Origin: Clostridia bacterium | Lineage (GTDB): Bacteria; Bacillota; Clostridia; Christensenellales; Borkfalkiaceae | Direction: 5' to 3' | NCBI GenBank assembly: GCA_017504795.1 | Contig: JAFVQM010000015.1 | Coordinates: 1 to 64,000 of the forward strand | Length of the DNA stretch: 64,000 nucleotides | Shown here: one piece after another, positions 34,954-43,431 of the stretch | Numbering within the stretch: position 1 is the stretch's first letter | Layout of the letters: every line of letters begins with the position of its first letter | Position numbers and translations under genes: made by a program | Notes under the pieces: generated by a model | The model's database searches: none | What the model was told of the DNA's origin: nothing | Seen by the model: only the letters and a program-made list of their open reading frames with translations

Positions 34954-35388
34954 TTATAGGTGTTTTTTTAATCTTTCTTCAAAGTCTTCTTCCATCGCTA
35001 GTAGGCGCTTTGCAAATTCCATTGCTTTATCGTCGGTTAAGCACTCGGTTTCGTTTATGATTTTAGTAAGTTCAGTTATTCCCATAACCGTACCCTTTAT
35101 CATAATTTCAGCGATATGACTGTGCGTTGAGTCAAACGCCGTGTTCATTTTAATAGCCGACCACATCATTGCCTTTTTCATAGCGCCGATATCTTTAATT
35201 TCATATCCCTTTTCGCGCATATACGAAGTAAGGTCAGAAATAAAACTTTCATAGCCTTGATACTGGTCGTGAATTTCGTTTCGTAAAGCGTCGTTTTCAA
35301 TTTCGGGCATAACGTCTGAAATTGATTGAAGCGCAATGCTAGCGCCACGATAAACTTCGCCTATAAAGTCAAGATTACAATTTTCCAT
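34954..35388 (-). CDS. Predicted four-helix-bundle (ferritin-like, DUF2383-type) protein
   Basis: 144 residues, all-helical and acidic. Segments such as YRGASIALQSISDVMPEI, EIHDQYQGYESFISDLTSYMREKGYE and DSTHSHIAEIMIKGTVMGI look like the helices of DUF2383/ferritin-like bundles with spaced His and Glu. Metal binding is possible but not proven. GGGGG lies 8 nt before the ATG. It is divergent from the rplU leader. Confidence 0.6.
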   Translation of the reverse strand: MENCNLDFIGEVYRGASIALQSISDVMPEIENDALRNEIHDQYQGYESFISDLTSYMREKGYEIKDIGAMKKAMMWSAIKMNTAFDSTHSHIAEIMIKGTVMGITELTKIINETECLTDDKAMEFAKRLLAMEEDFEERLKKHL

Positions 35389-35456
35389 AAAAATACCCCC
35401 ATATATTGTTATGTAGTTATAATGCGCTACCTAAAATTAAATATGCGTTAAAATAG

Positions 35457-35485
35457 TTGACAAAAAAATTAAAATTTTGTAAAAT
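35457..35485 (+). promoter_or_regulatory. Promoter of rplU-rpmA
   Basis: TTGACA at 35457-35462, 17-bp spacer, TAAAAT at 35480-35485. Confidence 0.85.
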
Positions 35486-35491
35486 ACCTAG

Positions 35492-35565
35492 GAACCGCTC
35501 GGAAAGGGCTCCGGAAGTGTGGATTATCCACCGCCTTAAATCACGGCGAGATTAGACAGGAGGAG
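35492..35565 (+). ncRNA. L21 leader (ribosomal protein autoregulatory RNA)
   Basis: Structured leader between the promoter and rplU: GGAACCGCTCGG, AGGGCTCC, GTGGATTATCCAC stem, then CGCCTT...AAATCACGGCG. Position and general form match the Rfam L21 leader of Firmicutes, where excess L21 represses its own operon. Identified by eye, not by covariance search. Confidence 0.7.
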
Positions 35566-35572
35566 TACTAAA

Positions 35573-35884
35573 ATGTACGCAATTATCGAGAACGGCAATA
35601 AGCAATACAAAGTTGCGGTAGGCGATATCGTTAAACTTGAAAAACTTGATGCCGAAGTTGGCGCGAGCGTAGAATTCAACGCATTGTTCGTGACTGACGG
35701 AAAGAGTGTAAAAGTAGGCAAGGACGCGAAGGCGTTCAAAGTAGCAGGTGAAGTTCTTGCACAAGACAAGGCTAAGAAGATTATCGTCTTCAAATACAAG
35801 TCTAAAAAGAACATCAGAAAGAAACAAGGTCATAGACAACCTTTTACGGCTGTTAAGATTACCGAGATTAGTAAAGGAGAATAA
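35573..35884 (+). CDS. rplU: Ribosomal protein bL21
   Basis: 103 residues: [18 protein letters not shown] at the start, then [16 protein letters not shown], and the C-terminal [19 protein letters not shown], which contacts 23S rRNA. GGAGGAG lies 8 nt before the ATG. Controlled by the upstream leader. rpmA follows after 2 nt; the protease gene prp that normally lies between them in Firmicutes is absent. Confidence 0.97.
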   Translation: MYAIIENGNKQYKVAVGDIVKLEKLDAEVGASVEFNALFVTDGKSVKVGKDAKAFKVAGEVLAQDKAKKIIVFKYKSKKNIRKKQGHRQPFTAVKITEISKGE

Positions 35885-35886
35885 TT

Positions 35887-36159
35887 ATGTTTTTGATTAA
35901 ATTATTTGCTCATAAAAAAGGTGTTGGTAGTTCAAGAAACGGCCGTGACAGTGAAGCAAAACGCTTAGGCATTAAGCGTGCGGACGGTCAAAAGGTTTTA
36001 GCAGGCTCAATTCTCGTTAGACAAAGGGGTACTAAATTCTACCCTGGTAAAAACGTTGGTTGCGGTAAAGATTACACTTTATTTGCAACGGTTAACGGCG
36101 TTGTTAGATACGAAAGAGTTGGTAAGGATAAAAAGCAAGTTTCGGTTTACGAAGCATAA
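35887..36159 (+). CDS. rpmA: Ribosomal protein bL27 with N-terminal extension
   Basis: 90 residues. The body [21 protein letters not shown] is standard bL27. Seven extra residues, MFLIKLF, precede Ala-His; in Firmicutes a comparable extension ending in LQFF or similar is removed by the protease Prp. Here the site would be KLF|A, a shortened variant. AAAGGAG lies before the ATG. The mature N-terminus reaches the peptidyl-transferase centre, so processing matters for function. Confidence 0.95.
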   Translation: MFLIKLFAHKKGVGSSRNGRDSEAKRLGIKRADGQKVLAGSILVRQRGTKFYPGKNVGCGKDYTLFATVNGVVRYERVGKDKKQVSVYEA

Positions 36160-36165
36160 AACAAA

Positions 36166-36195
36166 AAGCGTAGGAAAGTTTCCTACGCTTTTTTT
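36166..36195 (+). terminator. Terminator after rpmA
   Basis: AAAAAGCGTAGGAAA and TTTCCTACGCTTTTTTT; the T tract merges with the start of the next dispersed repeat. Confidence 0.85.
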
Positions 36196-36366
36196 AAGCC
36201 CTTATAAACGGCGTTATGCTTTGTTCTTTGCACTTTTGCGAAATTCCTACGACCGACAAGGTCGCTTCCTTCCGCAAAAGCACAAACGCCTCGCCTAACT
36301 TGTTTCTAACGGCTTATTTAATTGATTAGTTGAGCCTTGCCTAATACCGCAACTAACGGCTTAAAT
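36191..36366. repeat. Dispersed hairpin repeat, subfamily 2, extended
   Basis: Begins TTTTTAAGCCCTTATAAACG. CTTTTGCG pairs with CGCAAAAG around ACGACC/GGTCGC, with bases that differ from the 34739 copy in matching pairs. Ends first at TAACGGCTTA (36308-36317) and again at TAACGGCTTAAA (36354-36365). Confidence 0.75.
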
Positions 36367-36407
36367 TCAAGTTATAAAATTCTATATAGAAAATCTCCGC
36401 AACGCAA

Positions 36408-36445
36408 ACCGTTAGTTTGCATATCACTATGCGTTAGCATAATAT
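36408..36445. repeat. Tandem small hairpins
   Basis: GCAAAC-CGTTA-GTTTGC followed by TATGC-GTTA-GCATA, separated by ATATCAC. Two neighbouring stems with GTTA loops just after the 3' end of the minus-strand gene at 36458. Confidence 0.5.
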
Positions 36446-36457
36446 AACTTATATACG

Positions 36458-37294
36458 TTATGCTTTTTTCACGATTTCTCCCGTTTGGGCGTTTTGAAAA
36501 ATTACGTAATAGCCGTCTTTAAGTGGGTTATAGGGCGATAAAGGTATAAACTCGCAGTATGAAGATAGTTCGGGTGGAGAAGATAGATAATTTCCTATAA
36601 CGGCGTAGCAAACGTATTTAATAGCGCCTAGTTCGTGAACTATTCCAACAGAATAAAACCTATCCTTATCGTAATTTATTTTAACGAAATCGCTGTTTGG
36701 AATAAGTGAGCAAAGGCTATAATCACGCTCGTAACTATCCAAAATTTTATCTAATTTTTCTCTAACGGTTTGGTAGTAGTTTTCCTTGTCACAATTGCCA
36801 TTTCCGTTTTCATATAATGTAGTTCCGCCCGTTTCTTCCGTTTTTGGCGGGCTATTTTTATTTTGGCTATCCCCGTAGCCATTTTGGTTACAAACGCTTT
36901 GTTTTTCAATTTCTGCCTCGTAATAGTTTTCGGTGGCGATTATCTCGTCGTCGTAAGAACTTTGCTTTTTGTTTTCAAGAAGATAATTTATCCCTTTACT
37001 TTCCCCAAAAGAACCGAATAGAAGTGGGGTATCGCCGTCTAATAAAACGGCTGAAAACCCGTTTTGCACACCGCTTGAAACTTTAACTTCAAATCGTAGC
37101 GCGGTCGGTTTATAAACGCAAACGCCATCGCCGAAAACGTAGTAAATAAGAGTGTAATTACCCTTGTTAAAACCACTGCTAAAAATCTCTACTTTTACGG
37201 TTGATATGCCGTTTTCACTTTCAAATTTCATCGTGCAGTTATCTTTTCCGCTAAGCCTATCAAGCACCAAAAACTTTCTAAAATAATTACTCAT
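36458..37294 (-). CDS. Conserved-looking clostridial hypothetical protein
   Basis: 278 residues, no signal peptide. N-terminal part (SNYFRKFLVLDRLSGKDNCTMKF-like start, GISTVKVEIF) looks like a beta-rich domain that ends near GSFGESKGIN. A low-complexity linker (150-190) follows, then a C-terminal domain with YSLCSLIPNSDFVKINYDKDRFYSVGIVHE. The start at 37294 has AGGGTG upstream; longer frames lack one. Two-domain layout with a disordered link is common among uncharacterised clostridial proteins, but I do not recognise the family. Confidence 0.65.
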   Translation of the reverse strand: MSNYFRKFLVLDRLSGKDNCTMKFESENGISTVKVEIFSSGFNKGNYTLIYYVFGDGVCVYKPTALRFEVKVSSGVQNGFSAVLLDGDTPLLFGSFGESKGINYLLENKKQSSYDDEIIATENYYEAEIEKQSVCNQNGYGDSQNKNSPPKTEETGGTTLYENGNGNCDKENYYQTVREKLDKILDSYERDYSLCSLIPNSDFVKINYDKDRFYSVGIVHELGAIKYVCYAVIGNYLSSPPELSSYCEFIPLSPYNPLKDGYYVIFQNAQTGEIVKKA

Positions 37295-37425
37295 ATAACA
37301 CCCTAAAAGGCGTTGTCGCCCGTATATAATATATTTTTTTTCGTGAATAAAAATAACGTATTTTGAAAATTTAGAGAATATTTTGTAAATTAAGTAAAAG
37401 TATAACAAAAAGGTTAAAAAAGGTG

Positions 37426-37454
37426 TTTACAAGTAAAAATTTTTATGTTAAAAT
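37426..37454 (+). promoter_or_regulatory. Promoter of pckA, long leader
   Basis: TTTACA at 37426-37431, 17-bp spacer, TAAAAT at 37449-37454. Leaves a leader of about 190 nt with small stems (e.g. ACGCCGTAGGCGT, AAGTTGATTTTACGACTT). No known riboswitch recognised. Confidence 0.6.
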
Positions 37455-37652
37455 GTATTCGGTGGAATTTGACGAAGTTTTGCGTTTTTACGATTGCAAG
37501 AGTGGGCTAAACTTGTCAAAATAAACACAAAACAACGATAAAGTACGCCGTAGGCGTGCATAATTAAAATAGTAAAAAATAAGTTGATTTTACGACTTAA
37601 TTATATTAAACTAAAAACAAATAACATTTTCATTATATAGGAGGCATTTGTA

Positions 37653-39470
37653 ATGAAATACCAAATCAGTAACGAATTTACCAAAAACGCACAAGTTTTG
37701 AAGTTCGTTGAAGACAGCGCAAATCTTTGCAAACCCGAAAAAATCGTATGGATTACGGGTGACGAGGCTCAACTTGAAGAACTTCGTAAAGAAGCACTTT
37801 CAACCGGCGAACTTATCAAACTTAACGAAGAAAAACTTCCTGGTTGCTATCTTCACCGTTCTGACCCGAACGACGTTGCTCGTGTAGAAGGCAGAACTTT
37901 CATTTGTACCGAAAAGGAAGAAGACGCTGGTCCTATCAACAACTGGATGGCACCTAGCGAGGCATACGAAAAAGTAGGCGCTATATTTGACGGTTCTATG
38001 AAAGGCAGAACCATGTACGTTATTCCTTACTCTATGGGCGCTGTTGGTTCAACCTTCTCGAAAGTTGGTATCGAAGTAACCGACTCTATCTACGTAGTAG
38101 TAAGCATGAAGATTATGACCAGAATCGGTCAAGCCGTGCTTGACGTTTTGGGTGACAGTAACGACTTCGTTCGCGGTCTTCACTCGAAAGCCGATCTCGA
38201 CCCTGAAAAGAGATACATTTTACACTTCCCGCAAGACAATACTATTTGGTCTGTAAACTCTGGTTACGGCGGAAACGTATTACTTGGCAAAAAGTGTTTT
38301 GCTCTTAGAATTGCATCTTACCAAGGCAAAAACGAAGGCTGGATGGCTGAGCATATGCTTATCGTTGGTATCCAAAACCCCCAAGGCGAAATCAACTACA
38401 TCACTGCTGCATTCCCCTCGGCTTGCGGTAAGACCAACCTTGCAATGCTTATTCCCCCTGAAATTTATCAAAAGAAGGGTTATAAAGTATGGTGTGTAGG
38501 TGACGATATTGCTTGGCTCCGTGTAGGTAAAGACGGTAGACTTTGGGCTATCAACCCCGAAAACGGTTTCTTCGGCGTTGCACCTGGTACTAACAAAAAA
38601 TCTAACCCCAACGCTTTATACTCTACTATGAAAAACACCATTTTCACCAACGTAGCGTTAGACCCTGAAACTAACACCGTTTGGTGGGAAGCAATGGAAA
38701 AAGACACGGCAGACAAGAAAAAACCGGCTAATCTTATTGACTGGAAGGGCAATCCTTGGACTCCTGACACCGTTGATAAAGACGGTAAGGAAGTTAAAGC
38801 GGCTCATCCTAACAGCCGTTTCACTGCACCTGCCGTTAACTGCCCCTGCATTTCTTCTGAATTCGAAGCACCCGAAGGCGTTCCTGTAACCGCTATCGTA
38901 TTCGGTGGTAGACGTGCTAAAACCGCACCGCTCGTATATCAATCGAGAGACTGGAATAGCGGTGTATTCGTAGGTTCGATAATGGCGTCTGAAACCACTG
39001 CTGCTGCAACCGGCGCGGTAGGTGTTGTAAGACGTGACCCGATGGCAATGCGTCCGTTCGTAGGCTACAATATGGCAGACTACTTTGCTCACTGGATTGA
39101 AATGGGCGACAAGATTAAAAATCAACCCAAAATCTTCAACGTTAACTGGTTCAGAACCGACGATGAAGGCAACTTCATTTGGCCGGGCTTTGGTGACAAC
39201 CTTAGAGTTCTTGAATGGATTATCAGAAGATGCAAGAACGAAGTTGGCGCTAACGAAGTGGCTATCGGTTACGTTCCTAACGCAGAAGATATCAACATTG
39301 AAGGTCTTGATATCGACGTTGATACCGTTAAAGAACTCCTTAACGTAGACAAGGCTACTTGGCTTGAAGAAGTTAAGGGTATTAAAGAATTCTACGCTCA
39401 ATTTGGTAACAAACTTCCAAAAGAACTTGCCGACGAATTGAACGCGTTAGAAGAAAGACTTTCTAAATAA
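37653..39470 (+). CDS. pckG: Phosphoenolpyruvate carboxykinase (GTP)
   Basis: 605 residues, the GTP-dependent type. RTMYVIPYSMGAVGS, FPSACGKTNLAMLIPP (P-loop kinase-1a motif), VGDDIAWLR, NPENGFFGVAPGT, and FGGRRAKTAPLVY are diagnostic. It interconverts oxaloacetate plus GTP with PEP plus CO2; in fermenting anaerobes it often runs in the carboxylating direction towards C4 acids. GGAGG lies before the ATG. Codon use looks like that of a highly expressed gene (many AAC, ACC, GGT). Single gene with a long leader. Confidence 0.95.
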   Translation: MKYQISNEFTKNAQVLKFVEDSANLCKPEKIVWITGDEAQLEELRKEALSTGELIKLNEEKLPGCYLHRSDPNDVARVEGRTFICTEKEEDAGPINNWMAPSEAYEKVGAIFDGSMKGRTMYVIPYSMGAVGSTFSKVGIEVTDSIYVVVSMKIMTRIGQAVLDVLGDSNDFVRGLHSKADLDPEKRYILHFPQDNTIWSVNSGYGGNVLLGKKCFALRIASYQGKNEGWMAEHMLIVGIQNPQGEINYITAAFPSACGKTNLAMLIPPEIYQKKGYKVWCVGDDIAWLRVGKDGRLWAINPENGFFGVAPGTNKKSNPNALYSTMKNTIFTNVALDPETNTVWWEAMEKDTADKKKPANLIDWKGNPWTPDTVDKDGKEVKAAHPNSRFTAPAVNCPCISSEFEAPEGVPVTAIVFGGRRAKTAPLVYQSRDWNSGVFVGSIMASETTAAATGAVGVVRRDPMAMRPFVGYNMADYFAHWIEMGDKIKNQPKIFNVNWFRTDDEGNFIWPGFGDNLRVLEWIIRRCKNEVGANEVAIGYVPNAEDINIEGLDIDVDTVKELLNVDKATWLEEVKGIKEFYAQFGNKLPKELADELNALEERLSK

Positions 39471-39491
39471 TAAAAATTAAAACTTAAAAAG

Positions 39492-39520
39492 TTGCCGTCG
39501 CCAAAGCGACGGCAATTTAT
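39492..39520 (+). terminator. Hairpin after pckA
   Basis: TTGCCGTCGC-CAAA-GCGACGGCAA followed by TTTATT; a strong stem with a short T tract. Confidence 0.75.
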
Positions 39521-39580
39521 TCCCCCTTTTCACAAAAGACGTATAAAAAATAAGATGTTATCAATAATAAAAGGTGAGTT

Positions 39581-40369
39581 ATGTCAAAAATTTGTTACGT
39601 TTTAGGCGCTGGTGGTGCGCGTGGTATATCGCATATAGGCTTTTTGCAAGCCATGGAAGAAAACGGCATAAAACCTGACTTTATTGCAGGCTGTTCAATG
39701 GGTTCGGTAGTGGGCGCGTGTTATTCTAACGGTATGAAACCCAAAGAGATGATGGAAGTTGTTAATAGCCTAAAAATGTCTGATATTGCGGACGCGTCGC
39801 TTTTTCCTTTTAATAAAAAAAGTTTATTGCGTTCTGTAAAACTTAGAAACAAACTTGAAAGCGTAATAGGAAAAGTCAAGTTTGAAGACCTTAAAATTCC
39901 TTTTGAGTGTATTGCTGCGGATATTGTTTCAGGAAAGGTTATAACCTTTAATTCGGGTGACGTTACTGAGGCTGTTCACGCAAGTTCTGCTATCCCAGGC
40001 GTTTTCAAACCCGTTGAAAAAGACGGTATGGTGCTCGTTGACGGTGGTACGTTTATGCCCCTTCCGCTTAACTGCGTTAAAGACTTTGATGCCGACGTAG
40101 TTATTGCAGTTGACGTTCTTGGTGATCTTCACGAATATAGAGAAGGTGGGCTTTTAGCACATATTTTACGCGTGGTTGACGCGAATAACTACTATCTTAA
40201 AAAGCGTCAATTACACTCGTATAGGCACGATTTATTAGTCACTCCTGATCTTGGTGATATGAGCCCGTATAAAGTTGAAAAACTTACGTTTGCTTACGAA
40301 CAAGGCTACAAAGCAGGAATGCAAAATCTTAAAAAGATAGAAAAAATTATTGAAAAAAAGAGTAAATAA
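39581..40369 (+). CDS. Patatin-like phospholipase (RssA-type)
   Basis: 262 residues, no signal peptide. VLGAGGARGISHIG is the oxyanion G-rich motif, GCSMGSVVG (near residue 45) carries the nucleophilic serine, and DGGTF (near 155) the partner aspartate of the Ser-Asp dyad. The bacterial RssA/YchK group hydrolyses lipid acyl esters. AAAAGGTG lies upstream of the ATG. Single gene between terminators. Confidence 0.88.
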   Translation: MSKICYVLGAGGARGISHIGFLQAMEENGIKPDFIAGCSMGSVVGACYSNGMKPKEMMEVVNSLKMSDIADASLFPFNKKSLLRSVKLRNKLESVIGKVKFEDLKIPFECIAADIVSGKVITFNSGDVTEAVHASSAIPGVFKPVEKDGMVLVDGGTFMPLPLNCVKDFDADVVIAVDVLGDLHEYREGGLLAHILRVVDANNYYLKKRQLHSYRHDLLVTPDLGDMSPYKVEKLTFAYEQGYKAGMQNLKKIEKIIEKKSK

Positions 40370-40371
40370 AA

Positions 40372-40410
40372 AAAATTCTCCGCTAAGCGTAGCGGAGAAT
40401 TTTATTTTTG
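40372..40410. terminator. Bidirectional terminator
   Basis: AAAATTCTCCGCT and AGCGGAGAATTTT around a 6-nt loop, T-rich on both outer strands. It overlaps the 3' end of the small minus-strand gene. Confidence 0.85.
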
Positions 40411-40620
40411 CTTATCTATTCGCTTAGAGATTTCGTTATGCCTTTTTATATACGACAAATACGGTGCTAAGTTGCTTGTTTTGGGTGGGTTTTCTTGGGA
40501 GTTTTTAGTGTTTTTTATAGGTGTAGCGGTGGCGTTTGGTGTGTTATTAGATACGTTTTTAATTGCTTTTTCTAACGGTAAAAGTTTTTCAATTAAGTCA
40601 AATAAACCGAATTTTTGCAT
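40402..40620 (-). CDS. Small hypothetical protein
   Basis: 72 residues. An amphipathic N-terminal helix (MQKFGLFDLIEKLLPLEKAI) is followed by an Asn/Pro/Thr-rich spacer and a C-terminal YIKRHNEISKRI. GGGG lies 5 nt before the ATG, and the terminator at its end is convergent with the patatin gene, both supporting a real gene. The layout, helix plus Pro-rich linker plus basic tail, is seen in small clostridial proteins of unknown role. The frame in the opposite direction (40472-40663) has no ribosome binding site. Confidence 0.55.
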   Translation of the reverse strand: MQKFGLFDLIEKLLPLEKAIKNVSNNTPNATATPIKNTKNSQENPPKTSNLAPYLSYIKRHNEISKRIDKQK

Positions 40621-40670
40621 AAAAACCCCAAATGCTATCAAATTCTTAGCGTTTTTTCACTAAAAAGTTA

Positions 40671-40699
40671 TTGATTATTATTTATTTTTAGTATATAAT
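40671..40699 (+). promoter_or_regulatory. Promoter of the 40765 lipoprotein
   Basis: TTGATT at 40671-40676, 17-bp spacer, TATAAT at 40694-40699. Leader about 60 nt. Confidence 0.65.
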
Positions 40700-40764
40700 A
40701 TATTAGCGTATATACCTTTATAATTACGCGCTTTGTTGTAATATATTCCATTTTAGGAGAAAAT

Positions 40765-42297
40765 ATGAAGAAATTACTTTTATTGTTGATTGCCATACTT
40801 ACAATGTCGTTTGCTCTCACGGGTTGTGGGGAAGACGTTACGCCCCTTTCAAACGTAGGGGGTGACGTGAAATCTGGCAACGGCACTTTTGCCGTAGAAA
40901 AAGGCGATTACGTTTACTTTGTAAACGGCATTGGCGATATGACTCAGTCTAACAAAATGGGCGAAGTTGTTAAGGGTGCTCTCGTTAGAGTTAAAACTAC
41001 CGATATCGGCAAAGAAGATGCTAAGATTGAAACGGTTATTCCTAAATTTGTAAACACTTCGTCTGCGATAAGCGGTGTGTATATTTATGGTGACACCGTT
41101 TATTACGCTACCCCGTATGACGGAAAGGATAAAACGGGCGAAGTTAGAAGAGATTACACCGATTTTAGAACTTTCGACCTTAAAACGGGTAAATCTACTC
41201 AAATTTTATTCGAGTCTAAAACCGTTAACAAATACAAATACGTAAGCAACTCAAACGGCGTATTTTTAATGTATGACGTTACCGAAACGGTAGACGAAAA
41301 AGAAGTTAAAACCTTTAACGTTTACAAAACGAACGGGGACAAGGTTTTCTCGGTTGACGGCTATGGTGAACTTTTGATGGCGGACGATAATTCGGATAAA
41401 GCGTTCTACACTAAAACCGCATATTCAGAAGAATTAGAGCAAGACGAAAACTTTACCGAAGTTTATATGTACACGGCAGGTGCTAGCCAAGCGGAAGTAG
41501 TATTTAGTGGTTGTGGTGAAAACGCCAAACTTAGAGACGGTAGAAATTCCGCTGATTACACCGCTAAAATCTTAAAGTATAGCGACCTTTCGGGCGTTAA
41601 AGTAACCTTAATTAAAAACACGGGTAAAATTCTCGTTATGAAAGTTACTTCGAACGACGCGAACTTATCCGCTTATTACTTCGGTTTAACGATAGCGGAC
41701 GGGGTTAAGGTATCTTCCCTTAAAGAACTCGGCGTGTCTGACGAGTATTTGGACGCGGCTATCACCGCAAATTCTTACTACAAATCACTTAACGAAATCT
41801 ACTACATTGAAAATACTACGAACCTTAAAGGCTTAGTTAAATTCAACTACGAAAATTTAAGTGACGTATATCACGGTAGAACTCAAATATCCGACGATGC
41901 TAACGGTTACAATATCGCTTTCGAGCAAGACGGATACTTGTATATTTCTGGTACTGCTAACGACTATTACAGAATTAAACTTGACGGGGCTAATAAACTT
42001 AAAAAGATTAACTCGGCAAACGTTAACTCGCTTACTTCGTGGTTTGTTCCAAGAGTTATAGGCAATAAATTTATCTGCACGTATTCTGACTCGCTTTTCC
42101 AAAGTTACGTTTTCGCTATCGACATTGAAAACGCCGATAACGACGATTATCAAGATTATATTGACGAGTATGCAACCTTAGATAGAGAAAAAGTTCTCAA
42201 CCTTAACAAGACCTTACTCGGCATAAAGAACGATCCGGACAAAACCTTTTTTGAAACCTTACTTGATTCTACCTATCCAGAAGACGACGAAGATTAA
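40765..42297 (+). CDS. Lipoprotein, DUF5050-like beta-propeller
   Basis: 510 residues. Signal peptide MKKLLLLLIAILTMSFA with lipobox LTGC, then repeated short blades such as EKGDYVYFVNGIG, GVYIYGDTVYYATP, DGYLYISGTANDYYRIKL and LNEIYYIENTTNL. This pattern (Y-F/Y-x-N, K/R, ring of hydrophobic strands) suits DUF5050-type propellers of clostridial surface lipoproteins. Ends with an acidic tail. Function unknown; perhaps ligand binding at the surface. AGGAG precedes the ATG. Confidence 0.75.
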   Translation: MKKLLLLLIAILTMSFALTGCGEDVTPLSNVGGDVKSGNGTFAVEKGDYVYFVNGIGDMTQSNKMGEVVKGALVRVKTTDIGKEDAKIETVIPKFVNTSSAISGVYIYGDTVYYATPYDGKDKTGEVRRDYTDFRTFDLKTGKSTQILFESKTVNKYKYVSNSNGVFLMYDVTETVDEKEVKTFNVYKTNGDKVFSVDGYGELLMADDNSDKAFYTKTAYSEELEQDENFTEVYMYTAGASQAEVVFSGCGENAKLRDGRNSADYTAKILKYSDLSGVKVTLIKNTGKILVMKVTSNDANLSAYYFGLTIADGVKVSSLKELGVSDEYLDAAITANSYYKSLNEIYYIENTTNLKGLVKFNYENLSDVYHGRTQISDDANGYNIAFEQDGYLYISGTANDYYRIKLDGANKLKKINSANVNSLTSWFVPRVIGNKFICTYSDSLFQSYVFAIDIENADNDDYQDYIDEYATLDREKVLNLNKTLLGIKNDPDKTFFETLLDSTYPEDDED

Positions 42298-42330
42298 AAA
42301 AAGTCCGCCGATATCACGGCGGGCTTTTTA
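42297..42330 (+). terminator. Terminator after the 40765 lipoprotein
   Basis: AAGTCCGCCG-ATATCA-CGGCGGGCTTTTT. Confidence 0.85.
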
Positions 42331-42355
42331 ACGGAAATAAAAACAAGTAAAATCT

Positions 42356-43405
42356 ATGAAAATTCTCTCTTACGATATTGAAAGCACTACGGGTAGTCAT
42401 AGTGACGCTAGTATGTGCACTTTCGGTTACTGTATAGCCGACGAAAAATTTAATATTTTAGAGCAAAGAGATATCGTTATGCGCCCTTACACTAGGCGAT
42501 ACGAGCCTAGAATTAAACTCCATTACGACAAGAGTTTTATCAAGGCGCAACAGCCCTTTCCCTTTTGGTACGAAGAAATAAAAGGGCTTTTTGCTAGTTG
42601 CGATTTAATAATAGGCTTTTCCGTTTCTAACGACGTTGACTTTCTCAACAACGCCTGCCAAGTTTATAAACTTGACAAAATAGTTTACGACTTTGTAGAC
42701 GTGCAACTTCTTCACAAAACCGTTTACAAAAAGCAAAATATGTGCGGTTTAGAAGGCGTTGCTAACGAGTTTGGTATCGAATATCTTGCTCACCGCAGTG
42801 ATGAGGACGCGCGCGTCACCTTGCTAGTTCTTAAACGCATGGCAAGTGATTTAGGGCTTAGTGTTGACGAACTTTTAAGAAGGTTTCATATAACCCCCGG
42901 CGTTAACAGTCAAACGGAAACATTTCCTTGCACTAACGGAACGTACACAAAAAAGGAAATTAACTACCTTATCAACCTATTTATCGAAAAAAACCGTCGC
43001 CACAGCAGGCGTTATAAGGGTGGGCTTTCGTATAAATCGTTTGCTTTTTCAGACGAAATTCGCTACGGCGATATCGACCTATATCGCAAGATGATAAAGC
43101 GCATTTACGACCTTAACGGTAGGGTTGGGCAAATTGAAAATAGCAACCACTTCGTATCAACACAAGGCGAGTTTACCGATAAGGAAAAGAAGTCTTTAAC
43201 GCTTAGAAACGAAGGCAGAAAAAGAATTACCCCTATAACGCTTGAAAAAATGCTTTCAATGCTTGGGGAACTTCCAAATATAGATTTTTCAAGTGACGTT
43301 GAACTTGTAAAACAACATAGGCGCGAAGTTAGAAAAAAGCGCGAACAAGCGCGCTTAGAGAGAAAGGCGCAATTTGAAAAACAACGCGAAAAAAAGCAAG
43401 GCTAA
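42356..43405 (+). CDS. DEDD-type 3'-5' exonuclease domain protein
   Basis: 349 residues. Residues 1-170 form a DnaQ-like exonuclease: motif I SYDIEST (Asp6, Glu8), motif II GFSVSNDVDFL and motif III AHRSDEDAR. The C-terminal half is basic, with charged helices (RRHSRRYKGGLSYK, RREVRKKREQARLERK), likely nucleic-acid binding. Role in repair or RNA trimming unknown. No clear ribosome binding site precedes the ATG at 42356; a TAAAAT lies only 2 nt upstream, too close to be its -10 box. The terminator of the upstream gene is 25 nt away. Confidence 0.75.
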   Translation: MKILSYDIESTTGSHSDASMCTFGYCIADEKFNILEQRDIVMRPYTRRYEPRIKLHYDKSFIKAQQPFPFWYEEIKGLFASCDLIIGFSVSNDVDFLNNACQVYKLDKIVYDFVDVQLLHKTVYKKQNMCGLEGVANEFGIEYLAHRSDEDARVTLLVLKRMASDLGLSVDELLRRFHITPGVNSQTETFPCTNGTYTKKEINYLINLFIEKNRRHSRRYKGGLSYKSFAFSDEIRYGDIDLYRKMIKRIYDLNGRVGQIENSNHFVSTQGEFTDKEKKSLTLRNEGRKRITPITLEKMLSMLGELPNIDFSSDVELVKQHRREVRKKREQARLERKAQFEKQREKKQG

Positions 43406-43427
43406 GCCTTGCTTTTTCTATTTATAA
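43391..43427. repeat. 37-bp direct repeat, left copy (contains a terminator)
   Basis: AAAAAGCAAGGC-TAA-GCCTTGCTTTTT followed by CTATTTATAA, identical to 44264-44300. It ends the exonuclease gene (the stop codon is inside) and the minus-strand XRE gene. Confidence 0.85.
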
Positions 43428-43431
43428 CTTA

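Noticed and set aside
36408..36445. CRISPR array
   Set aside because: Only two unlike hairpins with no spacer regularity; no cas genes in the window.
38658..39401. 247-residue minus-strand frame inside pckG
   Set aside because: It lies opposite a certain, highly expressed gene, has no ribosome binding site and no recognisable protein motif; it results from codon bias.
40472..40663. 63-residue plus-strand frame opposite the small gene at 40402
   Set aside because: No ribosome binding site; it overlaps the promoter of the next gene, while the minus-strand frame has both a binding site and a terminator.
42344..42360. Leaderless start for the exonuclease gene at 42356
   Set aside because: A TAAAAT occurs there, but only 2 nt before the ATG and without a -35 box at 17 bp.
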